DNA of 50,753 bases from JBOGUF01 sp050696075 (GTDB taxonomy: Bacteria; Chloroflexota; Chloroflexia; Thermomicrobiales; UBA6265), in contig JBOGUF010000033.1 in the NCBI GenBank assembly GCA_050696075.1, positions 1 to 50,753 of the forward strand, given 5' to 3'. Of this stretch, positions 40,090-47,556 are shown piece after piece; positions within the stretch are counted from its first letter, which is position 1; every line of letters starts with the position of its first letter. The notes beneath the pieces are model-generated. The model saw nothing but the letters and a program-made list of their open reading frames with translations. It did no database searches and was not told the origin of the DNA. Both the position numbers and the translations under genes were made by a program.

Positions 40090-41688
40090 ATAACCGACAC
40101 CGGCAACCGCAACGTCCAGGGTCTGCTCAACGCCTACCGCTCCGGCGGCATCTCGCGGCGCACACTGGTCAAAGGGCTTACCGCCCTCGGCCTCGGCGTG
40201 CCGCTCGCCTCGGCTCTCGCCACCGGCCGGGCCAGCGCCCGCCAGGCCACTCCCTCGACGCGCGAGTCGAGCGGCGAGTTGACCGTCGTCCTCCCCCGCT
40301 CCTTGGTGAGCCTCGATCCCCACGGCGCACAGAGCGTCGAGGAAGCGACCGCCGTCGTCTCGTCGCACGTCTTCGATACCCTGGTCGCCCGCGACCCGGC
40401 CACCGGCGAGCTCATCCCGCGCCTTGCCCTCTCGTGGCAGCCGCTCGACGACGCCACCTGGGAGTTCAAGTTGCGGTCAGGCGTCACCCACCACGACGGC
40501 AGCCCCTTCACCGCCGCCGACGTCAAGACCTCTTTGGAACGGGTCAAGACGCTCGAAGGCCCGCTCGCTCCGCTCTGGGCGCAAGTCTCCAACGTCGAGA
40601 CGCCCGACGACCTGACCGTCCACTTCATCACCACAGGTCCGCAAGGCACCGTCCCGGCCAGTGCCTCGCTCCTCTTCATCGCCCCGGCCGCCCTCGCCAA
40701 CAACGAGGGCTTCTTCGATGAGCCGGTCGGCATGGGCTCCTACCGGTTCGTCTCGTGGACCCGCGACTCGGAGCTGCGCTTGGAGGCCAATCCCGACTTC
40801 TGGGGCGGCGCTCCCGGCGTCCAAACGCTCGTCTTCCGGGACATCCCTGAGGTCGCCGCGCGCGTCACCGCTCTCGAAACCGGCGAGATCGACTTTACCT
40901 ACGCGCTGCCTGCCGACCAACTCCCGGTCCTGCAAGAGAACGCTGATCTGGCCATCGCCTCGACTCCGTCCTACGCCTACTACTTCAACTGGTTCAACAA
41001 TTCCCGCGAACCCTTTACCGATGTCCGCGTTCGGCAGGCGATGGCCTACGCCCTCGACGTCGACACGATGGTCAACGACCTGCTGCAAGGCGTCGGCGCA
41101 CGCGCGCAAGCGCCGATCCCATCGACTGTCTTCGGATTCGCCCCGCAGACGCCCTATGACTACGACCCCGAACGGGCAACGGCACTGCTCGCCGAGGCCG
41201 GCCTCGAGGGCGGTTTCGAGACGCACGTTATCTGGGTGCCCGGCTCCGGTCCGCAGGATCGCGAGTTGATCCAGACGATGATTTCCAACTGGGCCGCCAT
41301 CGGCGTCACCGTCGAGAGCCGCGAGATGGAGCGCGCCGCCTGGTTGGAGGCGCTCCTTGCCCTCGATTGGGACATGGACTTCCAAACGAACACCGTCCGC
41401 ACCGGCGACGCCGACTTCACCTTGCGCCGTCTCTACACTTCGTCCGCCAACCGCCTCGGCTACGCCAACTCAGACCTCGACCAGATCCTCGTCGACGCCG
41501 CCGCGGTCACCGACCAGGCCCAACGCCAGGAACTTTACGCCCAGGCCTGCCAGATCATCTGGGACGATGCCGCCGGCATCTTCCCCTTCGACCTGATCGA
41601 GAACTACGTCCACCGGACCGGCATCAGCGGCTTCGTGCCCGCCCCCAGCGTCGTCCCGACCTTCGAAGCCGTCACTGTCGAGGAGTAG
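40090..41688 (+). CDS. ABC transporter substrate-binding protein, family 5, Tat-exported
   Basis: About 532 residues. Twin-Arg signal ISRRTLVKGLTALGLGVPLA; body typical of SBP family 5 (LDPHGAQSVEEA, VFDTLVARDPATGELIPRLA, WEFKLRSGVTHHDGSPFTAA, VGMGSYRFVSW, VRQAMAYALDVDTMV, RRLYTSSANRLGYANSDLDQ). The start is unclear: AGGAGGA at 40074-40080 is ideally placed for ATA 40090; ATG 40082 is out of frame (MSR then stop). Operon with two permeases; likely imports peptides or short glycosides. Confidence 0.88.
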   Translation: MTDTGNRNVQGLLNAYRSGGISRRTLVKGLTALGLGVPLASALATGRASARQATPSTRESSGELTVVLPRSLVSLDPHGAQSVEEATAVVSSHVFDTLVARDPATGELIPRLALSWQPLDDATWEFKLRSGVTHHDGSPFTAADVKTSLERVKTLEGPLAPLWAQVSNVETPDDLTVHFITTGPQGTVPASASLLFIAPAALANNEGFFDEPVGMGSYRFVSWTRDSELRLEANPDFWGGAPGVQTLVFRDIPEVAARVTALETGEIDFTYALPADQLPVLQENADLAIASTPSYAYYFNWFNNSREPFTDVRVRQAMAYALDVDTMVNDLLQGVGARAQAPIPSTVFGFAPQTPYDYDPERATALLAEAGLEGGFETHVIWVPGSGPQDRELIQTMISNWAAIGVTVESREMERAAWLEALLALDWDMDFQTNTVRTGDADFTLRRLYTSSANRLGYANSDLDQILVDAAAVTDQAQRQELYAQACQIIWDDAAGIFPFDLIENYVHRTGISGFVPAPSVVPTFEAVTVEE

Positions 41689-41778
41689 GGGTCAGGAGTC
41701 AGGAGTTAGGGGTCGGGGACGACGAGCGCTTTCCCTGACCCCCGACTCCTGACCCCTAAGCCCTAACGCCTAACGCCT
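41689..41778. repeat. Inverted repeat array filling the SBP-permease gap
   Basis: GGGGTCAGGAGTCAGGAGTT, AGGGGTC follows directly after the stop TAG; CCCTGACCCCCGACTCCTGA, CCCCTAA then CCTAACGCCTAACGCCT lead directly into the permease ATG. The arms pair over about 25 bases. It may tune the ratio of binding protein to permease mRNA, as REP hairpins do in other operons. No Shine-Dalgarno is left for the permease. Confidence 0.75.
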
Positions 41779-42699
41779 ATGACCACCTACATCCTCCGCC
41801 GCATCGCCTACGCCCTCTTCGTCCTGTGGGGTGCGCTGTCGATCATCTTCGTCACCGTCCGCATCGTCCCCGGCGATCCGGCGTCGATGATGCTCGGCGC
41901 CGGCGCCACCGACGACGAACTTACGGCGCTGCGCGCCCGCCTCGAGCTCGACGACCCGCTGCCGGTCCAATACGTCCAGTACCTCGGCGATGCCGTCCGG
42001 CTCGACTTCGGCGAGTCGCTCTGGCTCAATCGCCCGGTCCTCTCCTCGGTCGGCGAGCGGGTCGCCTTCACGGCCCGCCTGGCAGTCACCGCCATGGCGA
42101 TCGCGCTGCTGGTGAGCTTCCCGCTCGGTATCCTGGCCGCGCTCAAACAGCGCACGGTCGTCGATGGCCTGATCTCGGTCGTCTCCCTCGTCGGGCAGTC
42201 GGTGCCCAGCTTCTGGCTCGGCATCATGTTCATCCTCGTCTTCGCCCGCCAGTTGCGGCTCTTGCCCAGCGCCGGCTCGGAAAGCTGGCAGCATCTGGTC
42301 CTGCCCAGCTTCACCCTCGCCCTCCCGCTCGTCGGCGTCCTCACCCGGTTGGTCCGTAGCGGCCTCCTCGAGGTGATGCACGAGGACTACATCCGCACCG
42401 CGCGGGCAAAAGGACTCACCTCGAGCAGCGTGCTCACCCGGCACGCGTTGCGCAACATGCTGATCCCGGTCGTCACGGTGGTCGGGTTGCAGATGGGGCA
42501 TCTGCTTGGGGGAGCGGTCATCGTCGAGATGGTTTTTGGGTGGCCCGGCGTCGGCCGCCTGCTCGTCGACGCCATCTTCCATCGTGACTACCCGCTGGTG
42601 CAGGCCGCTATCCTCTTCATCACCGGCGGCTTTATCCTGATCAACCTGCTGGTCGACCTCAGCTACGTCTACCTCGACCCGAGGATTCGGCTGCAATGA
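41779..42699 (+). CDS. ABC transporter permease, DppB/OppB-like
   Basis: 306 residues, six membrane helices. N-terminal YILRRIAYALFVLWGALSII and the C-terminal EAA-type loop YIRTARAKGLTSSSVLTRHA. Family-standard length. The CCTAACG array runs up to the start codon, so translation may depend on coupling or the structured leader. Partner of the next permease (ATGA overlap). Confidence 0.92.
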   Translation: MTTYILRRIAYALFVLWGALSIIFVTVRIVPGDPASMMLGAGATDDELTALRARLELDDPLPVQYVQYLGDAVRLDFGESLWLNRPVLSSVGERVAFTARLAVTAMAIALLVSFPLGILAALKQRTVVDGLISVVSLVGQSVPSFWLGIMFILVFARQLRLLPSAGSESWQHLVLPSFTLALPLVGVLTRLVRSGLLEVMHEDYIRTARAKGLTSSSVLTRHALRNMLIPVVTVVGLQMGHLLGGAVIVEMVFGWPGVGRLLVDAIFHRDYPLVQAAILFITGGFILINLLVDLSYVYLDPRIRLQ

Positions 42700-43601
42700 G
42701 CGTCCGCACCGCCACCGCCGCCATGCCGGAAGGCGCCGCGTCCCGCGCGGGTGCAACCGCGCGTACCCGTCGCCTGACCCGGCGCACGCGCCTCATTCTC
42801 TGGGCGCTGCCAATCCTCACCTTCATCGGCATTGCCCTGATCGGCCCGGTGATCCGCCCCTACGACCCGATCACGGTCAATACCGGGGCCCGCCTGCTGG
42901 AACCGATGACGCTCCTCGACGACGGCAGCCGCGCCTGGCTCGGCACCGATCAAGTCGGGCGCGACATGCTTGCTCAGGTGCTGCAAGGGGCGCGCATCTC
43001 GCTCTTGGTCGGCGGCGCGACCGTGCTCTTCGCGGGGCTGATCGGGATGGTCCTTGGCGTGCTCGCCGGGTTCTACGGCGGGATTCTTGACGCGCTGCTG
43101 ATGCGCCTGGCCGACATCCAGCTCGCCTTCCCCTCCATCCTGCTCGCGATCATGATCGCCGCCGTCCTCGGCCCCAGCGTCGCCAACGTCATCATCACCC
43201 TCTCGCTTACCCGCTGGGTCACGTTCGGCCGCGTCGCCCGTGCGGCGACCCTAGCCGCCAAGGAGCGCGAATACGTCCTTGCCGCCCGCGCCATTGGCGC
43301 CAACGGCCCCCGCCTGCTCGCGCGCCACGTCGTCCCGGCGACCGTCGCACCCTTGATCGTCATCGCCACCGTCGAAGTCGGTCTGGTCATCATTGCCGAA
43401 GCCTCCCTCAGCTTCCTCGGCCTCGGCACCCCGCCCGACCAACCCTCCTGGGGACAAACCGTCGCCAACGGCCGCGCCTACCTCAACACCGCCTGGTGGA
43501 TCTCGACCATGCCCGGCCTCGCGCTCAGCATCGTCGTCATCGCCGTCGGTGCTTTCGGCGACCGCCTACGTGACCACCTCGACCCTCGGGCAAGGCGTTA
43601 G
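42696..43601 (+). CDS. ABC transporter permease, DppC/OppC-like
   Basis: 301 residues. N-terminal Ala/Arg-rich cytoplasmic segment, then LILWALPILTFIGIALIGPV, the family WLGTDQVGRDMLAQVLQGAR block, and the EAA loop EREYVLAARAIGANGPRLLA. Overlaps the previous gene by four bases. No ATP-binding subunit follows in this window, so ATPases must be encoded elsewhere. Confidence 0.92.
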   Translation: MSVRTATAAMPEGAASRAGATARTRRLTRRTRLILWALPILTFIGIALIGPVIRPYDPITVNTGARLLEPMTLLDDGSRAWLGTDQVGRDMLAQVLQGARISLLVGGATVLFAGLIGMVLGVLAGFYGGILDALLMRLADIQLAFPSILLAIMIAAVLGPSVANVIITLSLTRWVTFGRVARAATLAAKEREYVLAARAIGANGPRLLARHVVPATVAPLIVIATVEVGLVIIAEASLSFLGLGTPPDQPSWGQTVANGRAYLNTAWWISTMPGLALSIVVIAVGAFGDRLRDHLDPRARR

Positions 43602-43776
43602 GGCTCAGGCGGAAGGCGGAAGGCGGAAGGCGTTAGGAGATGAGATGTGGCATGACAGCGATCCGTAGGGGTGCGTGGCCATGCACCCACGTCCGAATAG
43701 ACACCCGATCCGCTTGGTTCAAGGCGCCGTGAACCCTAACGCCTTCCGCCTTCCGCCTTCCGCTTTCGGAGGACCT
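43602..43776. repeat. GGCGGAA / TTCCGCC repeats between permease and AKR genes
   Basis: Directly after the stop TAG come GGCTCAGGCGGAAGGCGGAA, GGCGGAAGGCGTTAGGAG; at the far side TAACGCCTTCCGCCTTCCGC, CTTCCGC run up to the Shine-Dalgarno CGGAGGA. A GTAGGGGTGCGTGGCCATGC block (43666 on) lies between. The spacer could fold into a long hairpin. Confidence 0.75.
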
Positions 43777-44766
43777 ATGGAATACCGCCCCTTCGGCATC
43801 ACCGACCTGAAAACCTCCGCGATCGGCTTCGGCACCTGGCCGATCGGCGGCGCCCGCTACGGCCCCAGCGACGATGCCGACGGCATCCGCGCCATCCAGG
43901 CCGCCCTTGCCGCCGGCGTGACCTGTTTCGACAGCGCCCCGTCCTACGGCAACGGCCATGCTGAAGAACTCCTCGGTCGTGCCCTGAAAGGTCACCGCGC
44001 CGAGGCGGTCATCGTCACCAAAGGCGGGTTAGTCTGGGACAAGGGTAGTGCTGTCCATGGCCGCAACAGCCGCGCCGACTGGTTGGAAAGCAACCTCGAC
44101 GCCAGTCTTCGCCGCCTGGCAACTGACTACGTGGACCTCTTCCTCATCCACTGGCCCGATCTCAATACGCCGCTGGAGGAGGTCGCGGCGGGCCTAAAGG
44201 GTCTCGTTGCGACCGGCAAGACACGCCATGTCGGCGTCTCCAACTTTACCGGCGACCAAGTCCGCACCCTGGCGGCGGCGATGGCCGGGACGCCTGTTGC
44301 CGCCAACCAGATCTCGTTCAGCCTCTTCGACGGCCGTTGGGCGCGCAGCACCTTCCCGGCCTGTCGCGACCTCGGCGTCGGCGTTATGGCCTACGGCCCG
44401 CTCGCCCACGGCCTCCTCGCCGGCGCCGTCACCCGCGACACCGTCTTCGACCCGACCGATTGGCGCGCCGCCGGCGTCATCTTCGGCCAACCGCTCCTCA
44501 CCCTGGAGAACCGCGTCCGCAACCTCGACGTCGTCGATCGTCTGAAAGGGGTCGCAACCGGATTGGGCGTTGGCTTACCGCAACTGGCGATTGCCTGGGT
44601 GCTCGCCCACGACCTCGTCAGCGTCGCCCTCGTCGGCGCGCGCAACGACCACGAAATCACCGACGCCATCGGCGCGGCATCCGTGCGCCTATCCGATGCG
44701 GACATGGAGGGAATCATCGGGATCATGCAAGATGCGGCAGGACTGACCGATACGATGTTAACGTGA
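43777..44766 (+). CDS. Aldo/keto reductase
   Basis: 329 residues from ATG 43777, CGGAGGA upstream. TIM-barrel AKR: GFGTWPIGG, catalytic Asp and Tyr in FDSAPSYGNGHAEELLG, Lys in VIVTKGG, His in LFLIHWPDLNTPLEEV, NADP site near GVGLPQLAIAWVLAH and VALVGAR. Resembles the sugar and L-glyceraldehyde reductase or L-fucose dehydrogenase branch. With the FAD enzyme it likely oxidises or reduces the imported sugar or alcohol. Confidence 0.92.
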   Translation: MEYRPFGITDLKTSAIGFGTWPIGGARYGPSDDADGIRAIQAALAAGVTCFDSAPSYGNGHAEELLGRALKGHRAEAVIVTKGGLVWDKGSAVHGRNSRADWLESNLDASLRRLATDYVDLFLIHWPDLNTPLEEVAAGLKGLVATGKTRHVGVSNFTGDQVRTLAAAMAGTPVAANQISFSLFDGRWARSTFPACRDLGVGVMAYGPLAHGLLAGAVTRDTVFDPTDWRAAGVIFGQPLLTLENRVRNLDVVDRLKGVATGLGVGLPQLAIAWVLAHDLVSVALVGARNDHEITDAIGAASVRLSDADMEGIIGIMQDAAGLTDTMLT

Positions 44767-44801
44767 TCAGCGACACCGACCAAACAAAGGGGCCAAGTCT
44801 C

Positions 44802-46199
44802 GTGCCAGAATCAATCACCTACACCAAATCGATCCCTGTCACCGCCGAAACCGACGTTCTCGTTGTCGGCGGTGGCCCGGCCGGCATTGCCGCCGCGATT
44901 GCCGCGGCCCGCGGCGGCGCCCGCACCCGCCTCATCGAACGCTACGGCTACCTCGGCGGCAACCTGACCGCCGGCCTCGTCGGGCCGTGCATGACCAGCT
45001 ACTCGCTCGATGGGCAACAGCAACTCATCAAGGGGATCTTCGAGGAGATGGTCCTCCGCATGGAAGCGATGGGCAAGGCCCTCCACCCCTCGAAGGCTCC
45101 GGCTGGCAGCCCCTATTGCGGCTTCATCGTCTACGGCCACGACAAGGTGACGCCGTTCGACCCGGAAGCCGTCAAGCTCGTCGCGCTCGACATGTGCCGC
45201 GAGGCTGGCGTCGATCTCCAACTGCATACGTTCGTCGCGGATGCCCTGGTCGAGGATGATGCGGTTGCCGGCGTCGTCGCGGTCAGCAAGTCGGGCCTCG
45301 AAGCGATCCGCGCCCTTGTCACCGTCGATTGCTCGGCCGACGGCGACGTCGCCGCCCGCGCCGGCGCGGCCTTCGAACAGGGGCGCGAAGAGGACGGTCT
45401 CACCCAACCGATGACCCTCTTCTTCCGCGTCGCCAATGTCGACGACGCCAAGGTCGAGGAGTACGTCCGCGCCCATCCCGACGACTACCGCCCCTTCGCC
45501 TCACTTGTCGCCCAAGCCCGTGAGGCCGGCGAATTCCCCATCCCGCGCAAGGGCGTCGGTCTCTATCGCACCCTCGAGCCGGGCGTCTGGCGGATCAATA
45601 CGACTCGTTTGCTCAAGTTCGACGGCACCGACGTGCGCGACCTCACCCGCGCCGAGATCGAGGGCCGGGAGCAGATCAAAACCCTGATGGCCTTCTTCCG
45701 CAAATGGCTGCCCGGCTTCGAGCAGGTCGAGCTCTCCGACACCGCCGCCACGATGGGTGTCCGCGAAACCCGCCGCATCCTCGGCGAGTACGTCCTCACC
45801 GTCGAGGACCTCGCCTCCGGTCGCGAGTTCGACGACGTGATCGCCCTCTGCGGCTACCCGGTCGATATCCACAGCCCGACCGACGATGGGGGCGGCGCTG
45901 ACGGTCGTTACCAGACCGCCAACGTCTACCAGATTCCCTACCGCAGCCTGGTGCCGCGCGACCTCGACGGCCTGCTCGTCGCCGGCCGCTGCATCTCGGC
46001 CACCCACGAGGCGCTCGGCGCGATCCGCGTCATGCCTCCCGCCTTCGCCATGGGCCAGGCTGCCGGGACCGCCGCCGCCCTCGCCGTCGAGTGGGGCCGC
46101 CAACCGCGCGCTATTCCGGTGCCGCAGTTGCAGGAGTTGCTCGTGCGGCAGGGGGCGTACTTGGGTGAGCGCTGGAGCAAGGAGCCAACGATGCGATAG
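44802..46199 (+). CDS. FAD-dependent oxidoreductase
   Basis: 465 residues from GTG 44802 (AAAGGGG upstream); GTG 44763 overlapping the AKR stop is an alternative. FAD fold VLVVGGGPAGIAAAIAAARG, RYGYLGGNLTAGLVGP, second strand VTVDCSADGDVAARAGAAFE, and C-terminal LLVAGRCISATHEALGAIRV, MPPAFAMGQAAGTAAALAVE. This is the FAD_oxidored (PF12831-like) type often paired with carbohydrate importers. Substrate unknown; last gene of the putative operon. Confidence 0.9.
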   Translation: MPESITYTKSIPVTAETDVLVVGGGPAGIAAAIAAARGGARTRLIERYGYLGGNLTAGLVGPCMTSYSLDGQQQLIKGIFEEMVLRMEAMGKALHPSKAPAGSPYCGFIVYGHDKVTPFDPEAVKLVALDMCREAGVDLQLHTFVADALVEDDAVAGVVAVSKSGLEAIRALVTVDCSADGDVAARAGAAFEQGREEDGLTQPMTLFFRVANVDDAKVEEYVRAHPDDYRPFASLVAQAREAGEFPIPRKGVGLYRTLEPGVWRINTTRLLKFDGTDVRDLTRAEIEGREQIKTLMAFFRKWLPGFEQVELSDTAATMGVRETRRILGEYVLTVEDLASGREFDDVIALCGYPVDIHSPTDDGGGADGRYQTANVYQIPYRSLVPRDLDGLLVAGRCISATHEALGAIRVMPPAFAMGQAAGTAAALAVEWGRQPRAIPVPQLQELLVRQGAYLGERWSKEPTMR

Positions 46200-46287
46200 T
46201 CGTTGTCACCTTGCCAAAGGCGTGCTCTGGCCTACCGGATATGATGGCGCCCCCGAAACATTGGCTTACCCACCGGGAGGCAGCTCG

Positions 46288-46335
46288 ATGAAGGGACCGG
46301 CGGCGGTCACGATGATCCCACCGAAATACGAGATT
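46288..46335 (+). pseudogene. Possible relic of an AbrB/VapB-type antitoxin start
   Basis: GGGAGG then ATG 46288 reads MKGPAAVTMIPPKYEI, like the opening of SpoVT/AbrB antitoxins (normally followed by VIPKEIR). Similarity ends after about 16 residues, exactly where the 3' end of the convergent DUF3368 gene begins. Short evidence; could be chance. Confidence 0.3.
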
Positions 46336-46807
46336 AGCGAGCGGTCTCACCCGCCCGTTGCAGAGCCTGCTCGATTACCGCAATCGACACGAAGAAGCCG
46401 GACGTGAGCAGGGCATCGATGCTCGGGCGAACCATCGAGATCACCCCCTGTCGCTTCGCGAAGACTAAGAGGCCGACCGTGCCGATCACCGGTAAACCGA
46501 TTGCAGCGGCAAACCGGCGCGCCGCGAGATCGTCCACCAGAACCTCGTGGCCTTTGACCTCGATGGCGAGGGCCACAGCTTCCGCTTCACCCGGATCGAG
46601 GTTTGCCAGCATGATCCGTTCGTCCATCGGCTTACCGAGAGCGTGGACCGCTATCCACGGAGGACGGCGAACCGATGGCGCAATCTCACGGGCCACCATG
46701 GGCGGGATCACGCACGAACGAAACAGCGGTCCGCACGCCTCGAGCAGGCCGATTTGTTCCAAGGCAATCAGCGGGCTGGCATCCGCGACAACGGAGAGGC
46801 GTGTCAA
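46334..46807 (-). CDS. DUF3368 PIN-like toxin
   Basis: 157 residues. RLSVVADASPLIALEQIGLL with the first Asp, PPMVAREIAP with Glu, LDPGEAEAVALAIEVKGHEV, VDDLAARRFAAAIGLPVIGT with later Asp residues, and TVGLLVFAKRQGVI. These are the DUF3368 hallmarks; the fold is PIN-like and the proteins are predicted RNases paired with UPF0175. ATGA overlap with the upstream antitoxin. Frame intact. Confidence 0.88.
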   Translation of the reverse strand: MTRLSVVADASPLIALEQIGLLEACGPLFRSCVIPPMVAREIAPSVRRPPWIAVHALGKPMDERIMLANLDPGEAEAVALAIEVKGHEVLVDDLAARRFAAAIGLPVIGTVGLLVFAKRQGVISMVRPSIDALLTSGFFVSIAVIEQALQRAGETAR

Positions 46808-47067
46808 GAGCCCGTCAATCTATCGATCGTGCGCATCTCCGCTTCCCATTCGTCCCGCGTCATGTCGATATAGGGAATGCCCAAGCTCGATGCGTGCTTG
46901 ATGAAATCAATCCGTGGCATCCCGAGCAAAATGGCGGCTCTCCCGCTTGATATCGTTCCCCGCCGGTAAAGCTCCAACACGATCATCTCCCGCGCCGTTT
47001 GCTCGACCGGCGCGTCGGTATCCCGCAAAAAGGCCGCGAGTTCGTCCTCAATCTGAACCGTTACCAT
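46804..47067 (-). CDS. UPF0175-family antitoxin
   Basis: 87 residues: VTVQIEDELAAFLRDTDAPV, EQTAREMIVLELYRRGTISS, GRAAILLGMPRIDFIKHASS. A ribbon-helix-helix-like start with an HTH-like middle, standard UPF0175. Partner of DUF3368. It likely represses its own promoter in the gap 47068-47156. Confidence 0.88.
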   Translation of the reverse strand: MVTVQIEDELAAFLRDTDAPVEQTAREMIVLELYRRGTISSGRAAILLGMPRIDFIKHASSLGIPYIDMTRDEWEAEMRTIDRLTGS

Positions 47068-47156
47068 TGCCCAATGCCTCCACGAATGACTTGCCTACAC
47101 CGTCAATCGTAGCAGCCGGGCGCCTTGCGTGGCCGCATCGGATCTCCCGCGTCGCC

Positions 47157-47543
47157 TTATCCAGCCGGCGCCTCGTACCGGAACCGGCTCTCTTTGCGTG
47201 GCTCAGGCTCACCCGGCCAGCCGAGCGCGATCGGCGCGCCGTCCCTTAGGCTTCCCGGCTCGTAGGCAAAGAACCGGTACTGGTTCGGGCCAATCGTCTC
47301 GAACTCGGGGAGTGCCACATCGCCGACGAAGAGCGACGGGGTGATGGCCCGCGCCTTGATCTCATCGCTCGTGCGCACCCGGATCTCGACGGCTTCCTTG
47401 ACCTCGATCCGGCGTCTCCCCGCGTAATAGGCGCGGGGCTCGGCGAATTGCCGGCGTTCGATCTCCACCCTGATGATCTCGGGCAGCACCCACAGGTCGG
47501 GGCGTGGCGCGGGTGCTTCGCGGCTTTCGGCGTCGGTGCTCAT
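47157..47543 (-). CDS. Hypothetical protein
   Basis: 128 residues, no signal peptide. LWVLPEIIRVEIERRQF, YYAGRRRIEVKEAVEIRVRT, SLFVGDVALPEFETIGPNQY, RFFAYEPGSLRDGAPIALGW: beta-rich with alternating Glu/Arg. No family recognised. It lies 13 bases after the stop of the large hydrolase with GGGGGAAAGAG as ribosome site, so the two are co-transcribed. Confidence 0.7.
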   Translation of the reverse strand: MSTDAESREAPAPRPDLWVLPEIIRVEIERRQFAEPRAYYAGRRRIEVKEAVEIRVRTSDEIKARAITPSLFVGDVALPEFETIGPNQYRFFAYEPGSLRDGAPIALGWPGEPEPRKESRFRYEAPAG

Positions 47544-47556
47544 GGCTCTTTCCCCC

